Source: Ariolimax columbianus (taxonomy: Eukaryota > Mollusca > Gastropoda > Stylommatophora > Arionidae). Taken from it: a stretch of DNA of 64,000 bases. Shown here in pieces: positions 32,990-44,140 of this stretch (position 1 is the first letter of the stretch; the number at the start of each line of letters is the position of its first letter). Where the stretch lies: the NCBI GenBank assembly GCA_036924085.1, contig JAVGWX010000019.1, positions 21,738,293 to 21,802,292 of the forward strand. The letters are read 5' to 3'. The translations under genes were made by a program, and so were the position numbers. A model generated the notes under the pieces. That model was not told where the DNA came from and did no database searches. It worked only from the letters and a program-made list of their open reading frames with translations.

Positions 32990-33592
32990 AAACCTGATGA
33001 ATGGAGTAGTCTTCTGAGTATAGAGTAGCATGTTGAGTGTGGAGTAGCCTGGTGAGTGTGGAGTAGCCTGATGAGTGTAGAGTAGCGTAATGAGTGGAGT
33101 AGTCTTCTGAGTGCAGAGTAGCTTGTGAGTGGGGAGTAGTCTGATGAGTGTGGAGTAGTCTGATGAGTGTAGAGTAGTCTGATGAGTGTAGAGTAGTCTG
33201 ATGAGTGTAGAGTAGTCTGATGAGTGTAGAGTAGCCTGATGAGTGTAGAGTAGTCTGATGAGTGTAGAGTAGTCTGATGAGTGTAGAGTAGCCTGATGAG
33301 TGTAGAGTAGCGTAATGAGTGGAGTAGTCTTCTGAGTGCAGAGTAGCTTGTGAGTGTGGAGTAGTCTGATGAGTGTAGAGTAGCCTGATGAGTATAGAGA
33401 AGCCTGATGAGTATAGAGAAGCCTGATGAGTGTAGAGTAGCCTGATGAGTGTGGAATAACCTGTTGAGTGTGGAATAACCTGTTGAGTGTGGAATAACCT
33501 GTTGAGTGTGGAATAACCTGTTGAGTGTGGAATAACCTATTGAGTGTGGAATAACCTATTGAGTGTGGATTAGCCTGTGAGTGTGGAGTAGC
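32990..33592. repeat. Minisatellite, 19-bp unit, about 31 copies, with higher-order duplication
   Basis: Unit TGATGAGTGTAGAGTAGTC. A variant block containing CGTAATGAGTGGAGTAGTCT and TCTGAGTGCAGAGTAGCTTG occurs at about 33086 and again about 223 bases later, so a segment of roughly a dozen units was duplicated. A GGAATAACCTGTTGAGTGT subfamily ends the array. Confidence 0.92.
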
Positions 33593-33929
33593 CAAAACGT
33601 GTCACAACTGACAAAATATTTCTTCATTCAACACTTGTGACTGGAAAATAAGCTGAGTTTGATCCAGACAAATTGGGATGACCAGTTGTGACACTTTTGT
33701 TGGGATGTCGTGCTGGTCTAGTGCCTTAACTCATCTCTCTTTTGTGGCAAGGTGCCACTGTCACTTGGAGGCCCGGAGTTCGAATGCCTTGCTACCTATT
33801 ACTTCACTTTCTTTTCCGTTGTTCGTTTTATGTTTTCTGATTGTTGTTACGAACTGTACTACTCACTGCCTCGAAGTTACCACATATTCTATTTCTGAAA
33901 GACTGTTCTACAAACAACAGGTCACACAT

Positions 33930-34870
33930 GATGCAGGAATATATATTGTTCTTGATATATATAAACGATCTGGACATTTATATGGGATCTATCATTGCAA
34001 AATTCGCTGATGATACAAAACTATGCAGTAGTGTCTCTTCTAAAGCAGAAGTAAATGTATTGAGGTCGGATTTAGATACAAATCCAGAATGGTCTGTAAG
34101 CTGGCAAATGGAGTTTAATGTTGATAAATATACAGTCATCAACATGGGTTAATCCAATATGGAACATAATTACAGAATGAGCAAGAACAATATTATAAAG
34201 ATAGATAAGGAAATGGACCTAGGGGTTATAATAGATCAAACAGGTAAGGTGTGTGAGCAAGTTCAGGTAGCAGTGAAAAAGGCTGTGTAATGTTAGGTAT
34301 GATAAAAAGAAAAATTAAACATAGTAGCAAGGAAGTGATAGTCAAACTGTATAAAGCATTAGTTAGACCTAGATTGGAGTACTGTGTACAGGTGTGGAGT
34401 CCTTATCATAGAGGGGATATAAACCTGCTGGAAAGAATACAACAAAGAGCGACAGAAACTGACAGTGCGATTCCAGAATTACAGTTATGAGGAAAGACTC
34501 AGAAAAATCAACATACAGTGTCTAGAAAATAGAATAAATCGAGGTGACTTATACAGGTTTATAAGATAATCAAATGAAAGGTTAAATTAAACTACAAATT
34601 AAAATACAATCACCTATAAGAACAAGAGGACACAGCTACAAATTAACTAAAGAAAGGCCTAGATTACATATTAAGAAATATTTTTTTAATCAGAGAGTGG
34701 TGAATGTTTGGAATGCATTGTTACAGGAATTAGTGGAGGCAAAGACAATTAATGCATTTAAGAATAGATTGAATGCCCATAGCTTTTAAAACAAGGTGAT
34801 GTAAATGAAACTGGTTGTATACAGACTCTGATGAGTCTTCTAAACCAGTATAAAGATCTTAAAAAGTTAA
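33930..34870 (+). mobile_element. CR1-like LINE, longest copy with RT active-site box
   Basis: Encodes YINDLDIYMGSIIAKFADDT (RT motif C, FADD intact), then WSVSWQMEFNVDKYTVINMG, DLGVIIDQTGKVCEQVQVAV, MIKRKIKHSSKEVIVKLYKA and LVRPRLEYCVQVWSPYHRGD. It ends with the family 3' terminus at about 34850. A stop after INMG and a frameshift near 34288 inactivate it. Confidence 0.88.
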
Positions 34871-35079
34871 GTTAACAATAAGAGCAACAGAAGAAGAGAA
34901 AACCGAGCTTGATGAGAACATAAAATAGTTCCAGTGTGTTATTTGGCTTTTTTATACATCTGCAAGTGAAAATATACTGTTTTGTTTCTTAGCTTGGGGG
35001 TGTATTGTGACACTATGCTCAGGTACAGTAAAGGTAGTCCTGTAGTAGATACTGCAGCTGGGGTTGAAATATTTGGTAG

Positions 35080-35330
35080 AGACTACATTGTATGAGGACA
35101 AAGTTTTCTTATCAGGTTTCATTTCCTCATTGATTTTCCTTAGCTGGTGTGCAAGGTTCCCATTCACAACTGAGCAGCTTGACTGTACCGCTAGGGGGGT
35201 GGCGAGACAAGCACCTTTTGTCATGAAAAGTGACTGCTCTACAACTATGCTAATACTTAACTTAACTTAAAGTCTTTATACTGGTTTAGAAGACCCTGCA
35301 GAGTCTTTATACAACCCTGTATACACCCTA
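35080..35330 (-). mobile_element. Degraded SINE (family A) next to a CR1-like tail
   Basis: 35080-35255 inverted reads TATTAGCATAGTTGTAGAGC as the head and a body with AACTGAGCAG and TGGTGTGCAAGGTTCCCATT on the plus strand. 35265-35330 is the inverted CR1-like 3' end (AGTCTTTATACTGGTTTAGA). Confidence 0.6.
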
Positions 35331-35374
35331 TTCAAGATTAGTTATTTTAGCACAGATGAAGCGTTGACTCAGGT

Positions 35375-35667
35375 CAGACCCTATGTGTTTGGTTAGGTAC
35401 TAACCAGAATACAAGTCAGACCTTATTATTGGTAAGGTCCTATGTAGAATACAGGTCAGACCTCGTGATTGGTAAGGTGCTAACTAGAATACAGGTCAGA
35501 CCTAATGATTGGTAAGGACATAACTAGAATACAGGTCAGACCTCATGATTGGTAAGGACATAACTAGAATACAGGTCAGACCTCATGATTGGTAAGGACA
35601 TAACTAGAATACAGGTCAGACCCTATGTGTTTGGTAAGGACCTAATTAGAATACAGGTCTGACCTTA
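35375..35667. repeat. Minisatellite, 40-bp unit, left part (about 7 copies)
   Basis: Unit TAACTAGAATACAGGTCAGA plus CCTCATGATTGGTAAGGACA, nearly identical in the centre. It continues at 36806 after an inserted element. Confidence 0.92.
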
Positions 35668-36805
35668 TGTAACAGTTCCAGGTGGAGCACATGTGTTAAG
35701 GACATGGGTGATGGGGATGGGAACTCTGGGAACAAAGGTTACCTAAATGTATGCCACTAAGTCATCAAAGGAAATGAGGGGTTTAGGATCTGACCACTCA
35801 TGGCGTTTCGATTTAGATAGGGGAAAGTTAGTGGCAGTCAGAGGTCGACACGTTTTGCTGCTGCGACAGTTAGAGTGGCAGGAATTCTGAGTGATTCGCC
35901 CAATAACAACTAGTTGGAGGTAGATCCAAACTAGGGTCATGGCTAAGTCAGACAACCAAGAGAAGTACATTGGACAACCATGAAGTTGTTTGAGACTATA
36001 TAATACTTGGCAAAGATGAATTCAGGAGACTGGCCTGGAGAGGAATGAGAGTCTAGATCACCGACTTGCTAGAAGAGCTATTGCTAGGCTGATTAGAAGT
36101 TTGTGTGAGAGAGAAATGAAGTGCAGGGTGACTGAACCAGCATGCGCCTTCGAGTTTTGGCTAGTTGCTCTATAAGGTGTGTGTTGGACACCTTGTGACT
36201 AGAAGAGATCTGAATGTGTGTAGGACACTGAGTGAAAGATGTATGTTCTGAAGTATGTGTATAAGTAGATTGACTAAGTGGGTACGCGTGAGTACGTGAT
36301 GCCGACTATAGGTGACATGTTCTAGTTTCGGATGAACGCACATATCACCTTGAATGTGGTTGTACTGATCACCTGCTTGGAGGGATCTGAGTGTGGGTGA
36401 ATACACAGAACGACAGAGTAAATAGTACGATCTTGAAGGCGAGTTGATAGAGTGTGTTGAGTGTGCAGATAAGGGCAGGGGAGTGTAACCGCAAGAATCT
36501 CGGGTCAAGTAGATTGGGAGAATTAACATAATCTAATGCTTAAAATTTCTGCGATAGTTAATATTTATATTAATTTATATATAATATATGATCATATGGT
36601 TACAGATGTAGGTTGTTCTTTTTGTGCTAATATGTGTAATATCGATTATGGGAATGCTAAATGTTGGTTTTGTTGATATTCATGTAATAAATCTGCTACC
36701 TGCCGTTTGCTGTGTTATTCGCTGTGTGTGGTCGTGTCGTGATGTTAATGTGTGTTGTAACATTCTAGATAGCTAACTACTTGGCAAATCCTGGACTCTG
36801 CCACA
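35668..36805. mobile_element. Probable solo LTR (1138 bp) inside the minisatellite
   Basis: The insert starts TGTAACAGTTCCAGGTGGAG and ends GGACTCTGCCACA, the TG...CA ends of an LTR. The array bases CTTA flank it on both sides (35664-35667, 36806-36809), a 4-bp target-site duplication; 5 bp if the element starts one base later. It holds an AATAAA signal near 36687 about 115 bases before the end, as expected for an R-U5 boundary. No internal coding region is present. TGTAAC starts are common in Gypsy-type LTRs. The encoding strand is taken as plus from the signal position. Confidence 0.75.
36687..36692 (+). terminator. Polyadenylation signal AATAAA within the LTR
   Basis: AATAAA in CATGTAATAAATCTGCTACC, followed by GT-rich sequence (GCTGTGTGTGGTCGTGTCGT), the standard arrangement for 3' end formation in an LTR. 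Confidence 0.5.
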
Positions 36806-36960
36806 CTTATACTTGGTAAGGTCCTAACTAGAATACAATCAGACCATATGCTAGCAAGGACCTAACTAGAATACAAGTTAGACTTTATACTTGGTAAAGA
36901 CCTAATTAGAATACAAGTCAGACCTTATACTTGGTAAAGACCTAAACTGAATACTGTCTC
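36806..36960. repeat. Minisatellite, 40-bp unit, right part (about 4 copies)
   Basis: CTTATACTTGGTAAGGTCCT and AACTAGAATACAATCAGACC units continue the array at 35375-35667, slightly more diverged. Confidence 0.9.
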
Positions 36961-37204
36961 CTTCTATAACCCAGATGACTGAACTAGACTTGTGGGGGTT
37001 GGAAAAAGACCAAATTTGTTTAGGATCTAGGAGCCAGGTAAAAATTGTAGGAGCAAGACACATTGCTGGATGAAAAAGATATACCGCGATGGAAGACATT
37101 TTTCGAATGAATATGACACGTCCAGTATATATTCCGATAGAAACAGGTCCGACAACATCTCCCCTAAGCCATTTACAGCAGCCCTCGGAGGGACTTTCCA
37201 GAAA

Positions 37205-38084
37205 TTACATTGGATCAACAGGTGTAAATATTGAAGGCGAGAGGCTCACACATTTACGACCTACAGATGACATCGTGCTCGCCAGTCATACAATTGAGGA
37301 ACCCCAACAATCCTTAAACGACCTAAATGTGCTCTGCAGAGCTGCTGGTCTGAAGATAAATAAAAGTAAAACACAATGCCTCATAAACGCTTATTGCCTA
37401 AAACAGGACATCAAGCTAGGAGAGGAAACCATCGAGGATGTCAACTCCTGTATCTACCTATGCCAGGAGATAAATGCCAACCACAAAATCTCTGACGAAA
37501 AGCAGCTTGGTTTTCCTATAACCCCATTAAGCCATGGATCATGTTACATGGAGGGGCAAGATTAAGCATGGAATACAGAGAAAGGAGATACTGATTGCTG
37601 ATTGGCTAACGACTCAGCGTTTGAGAAGACGTCACACCATGTGATGCTGCAAGCGGTTCTGAGTTTCCTTGCACACAATGTGGATGACGCTTCTTTGTCC
37701 GGATTGGTCTTACAAATCACATTCGTTCCCATCATGGACTGTAGTTGCATACCTTTTTTTTCAAAGCACAATTACTATCGTTTGACAAATCGAAAAGACC
37801 CAATGATGATTAAGCCAATATTCCAAGAGATGAAAGACACCACGGCAAAAGCAAACACTTCCAATTCCAAGATCATTACATCACTGATTTACAGATGCAA
37901 GGTATGGAAAACAGATGCTGAGAAGCGCAGTCACTCATTGAGCAATGGAACGGCGCGTACTAAAAATGTCGATACTGGATAAGATCAAAAACGAAGAAAT
38001 TCGACATCAAACGTTATTTCGGGACGTTATGGAAGCAGCGATATCACTCAAACATCGTTGAGCAGGACATGTGATACACATGCC
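37205..38084 (+). mobile_element. LINE family R3, reverse transcriptase fragment (5' side of minisatellite)
   Basis: Encodes LRPTDDIVLASHTIEEPQQS (FADD box altered to PTDD), then GLKINKSKTQCLI and EDVNSCIYLCQEINANHKIS. It continues in broken frames with LIYRCKVW and, just before the array, AGHVIHMPGNRWTRR, the usual GHV-x-R...RWT segment near the LINE C-terminus. Same family as 46095-46965. Confidence 0.75.
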
Positions 38085-38705
38085 TGGCAACAGGTGGACA
38101 CGTAGAACATGACAACAGGTGGACACGTAGAATATGACAACAGGTGGACACGTAGAACACGACAACAGGTGGACACGTAGAACACGACAACAGGTGGACA
38201 CGTAGAACATGACAATAGGTGGACACGTAGAACATGACAACAGATGGACACGTAGAACATGACAACAGGTGGACACGTAGAATATGACAACAGGTGGACA
38301 CGTAGAACATGACAACAGGTGGGCACGTAGAACATGACAACAGGTGGATACGTAGAACATGACAACAGATGGACAAGTAGAACATGACAACAGATGGACA
38401 CGTAAAACATGACAACAGATGGACACGTAAAACATGACAACAGATGGACACGTATAACATGACAACAGATGGACAAGTAGAACATGACAACATATGGACA
38501 CGTAGAACATGACAACAGATGGACAAGTAGAACATGACAACAGATGGACACGTAAAACATGACAACAGATGGACACGTAAAACATGACAACAGATGGACA
38601 CGTATAACATGACAACAGATGGACAAGTAGAACATGACAACAGATGGACATGTAGAACATGGCAACAGATGGACAAGTAGAACATGACAACAGATGGTCA
38701 CATAG
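38085..38705. repeat. Minisatellite, 25-bp unit (about 24 copies), derived from LINE coding sequence
   Basis: Unit GACAACAGGTGGACACGTAG plus AACAT. It equals the LINE codons for (D/G)NRWTRR directly preceding it, and the LINE resumes after the array. In the distal half six-unit blocks (variants AAGTAG, ACGTAAAAC twice, ACGTATAAC, AAGTAG, one more) repeat, a 150-bp higher-order unit. Minus-strand frames of 213-235 codons are open only because the unit has no stop on that strand. Confidence 0.93.
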
Positions 38706-38870
38706 AACAACGTTTTGGTGGCCCTATGCCTGTACACGTCCACGGGATCGCCCACCTATGGGATGGCGAGAGACCTGCATTGGTGCAGCACTGCAAAAGA
38801 TTGGGGCACATAGAGAATTGACTTTCTCGCCTACGGCCCATTTGCCGGACTAACGCCGAAATAACGTCAA
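38706..38870 (+). mobile_element. LINE family R3, C-terminal fragment (3' side of minisatellite)
   Basis: Reads TFWWPYACTRPRDRPPMGWR, the continuation expected after DNRWTRR in this LINE type (W-P...RP-x-RPP-x-RW-x-D). The ORF ends at 38853. Confidence 0.75.
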
Positions 38871-39064
38871 TGTGTTAATGTTACGCGCCATACAAACATT
38901 TCTACTCACCTCGACGACCTGGTGCCTGGGATTTGTGTACCCTTAATTAGAGAATATTATGTTCTTATAGAATTACCGAAATATAGAATTCAATAGTCAA
39001 ATAGTAAGTTACGGTTGTGTTAACACGCGATTGTGACATATTGGGAATTTGGTTAGTCCCATAT

Positions 39065-39290
39065 TTTCCTTAACCAACGGACACTTGGTGTGATGGGGAC
39101 AACATCACGCCGACCGTCTTCACTTTCCCAGATTATTCTGGTATCTAATTTGTTCGGCTGTGACGACCTCCATGTTCAGTTTTCCAATCAGAAAAATTCC
39201 GCACCATCTGGGGACTGAAACCAGAATCGCTCGTCTGGGAAGACCGCGTACCAACTACTGCGCTACCCCGGCTGCCTGTAGAATAATATG
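39065..39290 (-). mobile_element. SINE, family E
   Basis: Inverted head near CAGTAGTTGGTACGCGGTCT, CAGATGGTGCGGAATTTTTC, and the tail GAAGACGGTCGGCGTGATGT. It aligns with 18535-18740. Confidence 0.75.
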
Positions 39291-39404
39291 TCCTTATACA
39301 AACCAAATGCCCGGCATTCGGCACAGACCCCTGGTTTTTCCTTATAACCGTTAAGCCAATGGACGTCATGCAATACCATTTGACAGGGACATACCTTAGC
39401 GTAA

Positions 39405-39670
39405 AGTAAAGTATCCCATAGCATTACTATGTGTGTGAGGTGTGATGTGTTAGTGATCTCACATTTCAAAGGCTCGGCTATATGAGGGCGGTAGCCATCT
39501 CCTCCCCCTCGCCGCTTTTACTTCCCGGAATGAACCGGTACCCATTTAAGGCTGGGTCGACCCGGGAGTCATTGCGGTCTGAAAAAAACATTACCGCCTC
39601 AACTGGGGAATGAACCCAGGACCACTCAGATGCGAAGCCAGCGCGCTAACCACTACGCTACGCGGCTTAG
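39405..39670 (-). mobile_element. SINE, family E, complete copy
   Basis: Inverted: GCCGCGTAGCGTAGTGGTTA head with GGGTTCATTCC B box, then GCGGTAATGTTTTTTTCAGA, GGGTCGACCCAGCC and a tail CCGCCCTCATATAGCCGAGC. The best-preserved copy of the family. It lies 120 bases from another in the same orientation. Confidence 0.85.
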
Positions 39671-39689
39671 CGTACGAGAAACAAAATGA

Positions 39690-39950
39690 GATCATGTTGA
39701 ATGTTGCAAGTGGTCATCATTAGCATCAAGGCATCCCTGCACACTGCTCTCCATGTTACGGAAGATATTCACCAACAAACCAGGTGATACAGGCTCAGTT
39801 CCCGCCCAATGTTTGTAGTTTCATGAGATCCCTTGGCTTGTTGAGAAACCCTTTCCCGTTCAGCATGCCCCATAGGAGGAACCAGGTAGGGTAAGGTCAG
39901 GCGACCTTGGTGGTCAGCCCCTTAGAAATGATACGATCTTTAAAAAAGGA
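39690..39950 (-). mobile_element. Tc1/mariner-type transposase C-terminus, fossil
   Basis: Minus-strand translation gives WFLLWGMLNGKGFLNKPRDL followed by MKL and a decayed helix-rich end. It resembles the D-x-FLWG-x-LK...VY-x-(N/T)KP signature of Tc1/mariner superfamily transposases. Stops are frequent, and no terminal repeats were identified. Confidence 0.5.
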
Positions 39951-40600
39951 AGCAATTACAACCATGCCGACATTTGAGGTGTGGCAAGTGCCCTCATGCC
40001 GCTAAAAATAGACAGTACGTAGTTCCCCGTCGTCTGGTTCACAGTATGCCTGTGTCATATCGTATTTAAATACGCTTATTGGTTTAAAAGTTGTAAGGGG
40101 AAATCAGGGGCCAGCAGCGAGTGGGACACTCTGTTAAAAAGACACACACGCATACACTTGCTACATTTAATATGGGCTCATTATGTTTCTGACACACTAA
40201 GGTATGCCCTGTCCAATATGGTTGAAATACGTTCATTAGTCTACAAGTTGTTATGGACAATCAGGGGCCGCATAACCCAGATGAACGAATGAACGAAACA
40301 GAATGTGTCCTTGGTCATGCTAAACGAATTCCTGCCCTCATGCAACAGCCATGTTGATAGAAGCTATTCTTTAACGGTACAAAATGACACAAAGAGATTA
40401 AACCGATTAAGTACAAACCAGATAACTCCAGTTCAACCAATTTTCGTTTTATACCTTTTTAACAATCTGAATATTCAGTACCCATATCCTAGCTATTAAT
40501 ACGGCGCTGAAAGGCATAACAAGGATTGAACTCGGGTGAAAGCACATTACTGTTTGAGTGATTGTAGTAATTGTGACCTCAGCACTGAAATGGATATCTG
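39951..40600. other. Unassigned
   Basis: Two similar sentences (near 40080-40125 and 40225-40275, each with AATCAGGGGCC) suggest an old internal duplication. Otherwise no content is recognised. Confidence 0.4.
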
Positions 40601-40609
40601 AGACTTCTA

Positions 40610-41110
40610 AAACAAAGGCAGTCATCGTGACAGACGCGCAAGCCGTACTTCAGAAAGTACAGAAGGGATGGCTTAGGTACGAGTGGATAGCTGCTGTTGA
40701 GGCCTCAAACCTCCAGGCGTTGAGATGGATCTAATCCTGCTCATGCCGGTCTTCAGGGCAATGAAAGAGCTGATGCCATGGCTTCACAAGCTCCCATCAT
40801 GGGCACATTAGTGATGGATAGAAGTGATATTTTAAAATAAATCACTGACCGCCTGCTGGATGAGGACACCGCAATAGATGAAGCAGCAATCCACAGAATA
40901 CAAAGTTTCAACATTAAACGAGGTTCGAGCGGAGTGGGGCGAATGAGAGGACGGCGCAGGAGAGTGTACAACCAGCGAGCTACAGGGACCACCAAAGTAC
41001 ATACCCTACGCCATTTGATGAGAGAGACTGAGCACCTATGGGTATGCCCGGAGTGCAGTGACGTCGATAGAAACCTTGTAGACCCAATGTATTCTCAGAA
41101 ACAGTAGTTG
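40610..41110 (+). mobile_element. RNase H-bearing LINE C-terminal remnant (family N3)
   Basis: Broken plus-strand frames read TDAQAVLQKVQKGWL (RNase H third motif), ALRWI plus GNERADAMA-like sequence, MDRSDIL, DRLLDEDTAIDEAAIHRIQS, RRRRVYNQRATGTTKVHTLR and ETEHLWVCPECSDVD, a closing Cys-rich motif. The order is that of RNase H plus tail of certain LINE ORF2 proteins. No intact frame. Confidence 0.6.
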
Positions 41111-41589
41111 TTTATTACCTAAACTTGTCAGTTGTGCTCTATGTCATTTACCCTTGAGAAAGACAGCTAGCTGGAAGCACGTTACAAGTTACCTATTTAA
41201 AATTCAACCTTAAACACTCACTATCATTAACAGGTTGTATTTCTCAAGCGGTGGTCATTACATAGTGTCAGTGCTCTTCTTCAAAATACCAGCATGGCCG
41301 CCATTAATAATCCGACAGATTAATAATCACATGCACGCCTTGGCAGTGGATATAGTTTTTATATTCAACATGATTTAAATTTATATTCTTACGCGCTACC
41401 TGCTCCTTTTTCTTTTCTTTACCACAATTACACATACAATTTAGTGCATGCATTATCAAGATACTAAATAATGTGGCCATGGAGAGTACATGGTATGATT
41501 TTCGCGAATTTTATACGAAAATAAATATTACACAATTATAAATACTTACATTAATTTCTTCTCTTTAAATGTCTCTTAGCAAAGCAAAG
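41111..41589. other. AT-rich, no gene recognised
   Basis: No coding or repeat evidence that I can support. Confidence 0.4.
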
Positions 41590-41870
41590 GTAAAGGCCGC
41601 GGTCCATCGTAGACGATAATGGCAGAATTAATTTTGCACGCGATATTTTTAGTAAGGATTAACTGCGCTACTTTTTATCCTCACTCTCTTGTCTAGTGCC
41701 GCCGACTCCAGTGGCAAGTCAAGGATAAGACGACTCGGGGGCGACTACGAGATGCAGGGGACTCCGCATCAAGCACCCGTGAAAAAGACGGCGGAGTCCG
41801 GAGTCGAAATCACACTATCTGATGACGAGGCCGACGAATTAACCACTTCGCCACGGAATCACTGTCTCTT
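41590..41870 (-). mobile_element. SINE, family D, second copy
   Basis: Inverted relative to 12243-12525: TCCGTGGCGAAGTGGTTAAT head, GACTCCGCCGTCTTTTTCAC, TTGACTTGCCACTGGAGTCG, and the end CATCGTAGACGATAATGGCA on the plus strand. Confidence 0.8.
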
Positions 41871-42949
41871 AACCCTTAAAGATAATTATTGTATAAATAT
41901 GTTCAAAACATACACTAATATGTTGAATATAGCACCCATCTGCATGTTAGAATTGAAATGTTTTCCTGAGATTAAACTCAAGCGTTCATGTTTAGAGTGA
42001 GCTAATTATAATAAATAATACTAACTGACTTTTGGGGTATGTTATTCAATTCTGCCAGCTACGATGGAGGACCTAGCCATTCCGCATGTAGAGATAAAGT
42101 TACAATAAAGTTCCAATACGAAAAAAGTTAGAACAGTTACCAAACATGCCTAGGTCTGCTCGCTACTCGAGAAGTGCAGACTGATAAAATAAGACCTCTC
42201 CCAAGTAAAATATGGGATAAATTGTATTACGACAAGAGAAGTTTAATGAAAGACGCCAAGTTTATAAGGAACGAAATTTAGATATTCGAGTTTAATCTGA
42301 GGAAAACAATTAAAATAATACCATGCAAATGAATTCGACATATTAGTGTATGTGTGAAATACATTTATAAAAATAATATTATTCTTTAGAGTTAAGTGAC
42401 AGTTAAAACAGAAGAAATTAATGTAAGTATTTTTAATTGTGTAAGATTTCACAATAGAACTCATGTCTACCTAGCTGTAAAAATATTTTTTAAAAGGCAG
42501 AAAAATGCAATCACTGGATGTCAGATATACTCAAAAGTGGAACGCTTGCTATACTGCCATCTGTCAATATAAGTGCACTTTGAATTAAGTAAAGGAATTT
42601 GTTAATGCAAGTGCAGAAAATGTTTGTAATGGTTGCCCCATCTACAGTCAACACAGTAAAGGTCACCAAATTCCGGTCAGGTAAACCATACTGCTCAAAC
42701 TAGGCTAGTCGGGGTGCAGGTGAAACATACTGATCAAGACTCAATCTCACTTTCAAGTATTTCTCCCTGGAAACAGACTGTTTCATGGCAGTCTTGCTAA
42801 GAAAGTGGGAATTGCCGCTGTGATCCCCATAGTTGTGATCTTATTGAGAGTCTTCGCATTACACTAAAGCGAGAAGGGCTCCTTTCACCTTCTCAATTAC
42901 GCCTCGGAATGTAAATAAGGGAGTTAACATATTTATTTGTAGAAAATGT
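41871..42949. other. Intronic sequence, nothing recognised
   Basis: 41880-42000 and 42250-42460 share an inverted resemblance (TACACTAATATG with CATATTAGTGTA; TTTTCCTGAGATTAAACTC with GAGTTTAATCTGAGGAAAA), so an old inverted repeat is present. No coding evidence. Confidence 0.45.
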
Positions 42950-44140
42950 TAATAATGGTTACCAAAATTCTGGTCGGAGATTGGTCCATTCTTTTATGTT
43001 GTCGTTCCACCTCTTTTTGGGACGCCTCTTCGTCGTCTGTCTTCCACCTTTGCGTGCAGGATCGTATTTGCAAGACCATTTGATCTTGAAATGTGACAGT
43101 ACCAAGCGAGTTTCCTTCTTTTGACACTTGCCAAGATGTCTTCAGAAGGCCCTATTGCTGTTGTAATTGTATCTCGTATATCCTCATTTGTAACTCGATC
43201 TTTGTACGTGACGTTTAAAAGTCTTCAGAAACATCTCATCTCCAAGGCACGTATCTTTCGCTAAAGGTCAGCTGTAACTGTACATGTTTCACCAGCATAG
43301 AGGAATATTGACAGGACCAATCTACGCACTAATATGATTTTCGTGCATAGTGTTAACCGTTTATCGTGCCAGATTGTGTTACGCCATGCAAGCGCAGCTT
43401 ATGTCTGTACTGTTCTGGTCAACACCTCACATGTTGATCCTTCATCACTGACAATCGAACCCAGATATTTAAAACGGCCAACCACTTCGAGTTCATGGCA
43501 ATTAGCATTTACCCTACTGTTGGAGCCCTCGGCGTTGTTTTTATCGTTTATCTCCATACCATAGGCAAGAGCTGTTTCATCGAGCCTTCTGACCCATTCC
43601 TGGAGTTCTGCTTCTGAACCCGCCAACCCGTCGATGTCATCTGCAAAACGAAGGTTGGTAATCGTTCGGCCCCCTATCTTGACAGTACTTACGTGACCTC
43701 CAAGTGCCTCACTCATAATTCCCTCAAGGAATATATTGAAAAGAGTTGGAGAAAGTGTACACCCCTGTCTCACACCAACTGATGTGCAAAACCAGTTCCC
43801 TCGCCTCCCATTCACAAGAACTGCGCTGGACGCCTTGTCATACAGATGTTCAAGGACCTTTATAATATTTCCGTTGATTTTATACATCCTCGTGGTTGCC
43901 CATAGCGCTTTATGCCATACCCTATCAAACGTCTTCTTAAAAATCAACAAACACATGATACAGTTTTTACTGCTGTTCTAGATATTTCTCGCTTAGCAGC
44001 CTTAAATTACATATCTGTTCTGTAGTGCTTCTTCCCTGTCTGAACCCTGTTTGCTCCTCAGCAATAATGTTCTCTGCTTGGGGTTTCAATGGTTCTAAGA
44101 TTAATCTAAACATGACACATCTAATTATCCCAATTAGAAA
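42950..44140 (-). pseudogene. RTE LINE reverse transcriptase to 3' end (family R2), antisense, broken
   Basis: Minus strand: TGFRQGRSTTEQICNLRLLS; motif A as FKKTFDRVWHKALWA (the first catalytic Asp is lost, CLLIFKK); motif B VGVRQGCTLSPTLFNIF; motif C LRFADDIDGLAG (intact); then GRFKYLGSIVSDEG; the end near 42960 carries the KRRKL...RRRGR...NIKEWT region in degraded form. Same family as 16400-16800 and 54050-54285. Several shifts near 43960, 43400 and 43200. It lies in the same orientation as the host gene, inside intron 1. Confidence 0.88.

Noticed and set aside
32984..33595. 203-codon minus-strand frame rich in Ser, Thr, His and Leu
   Set aside because: It is read-through of the 19-bp array.
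35743..36529. Open frames inside the inserted element as retroviral-type genes
   Set aside because: Short, without gag, protease or RT motifs. A long terminal repeat explains the sequence better.
38007..38755. Three overlapping minus-strand open frames of 213-235 codons rich in Cys, Val and Ser
   Set aside because: They come from the 25-bp tandem array. The unit has no stop on this strand and, not being a multiple of three, opens all frames. No start context or domain.
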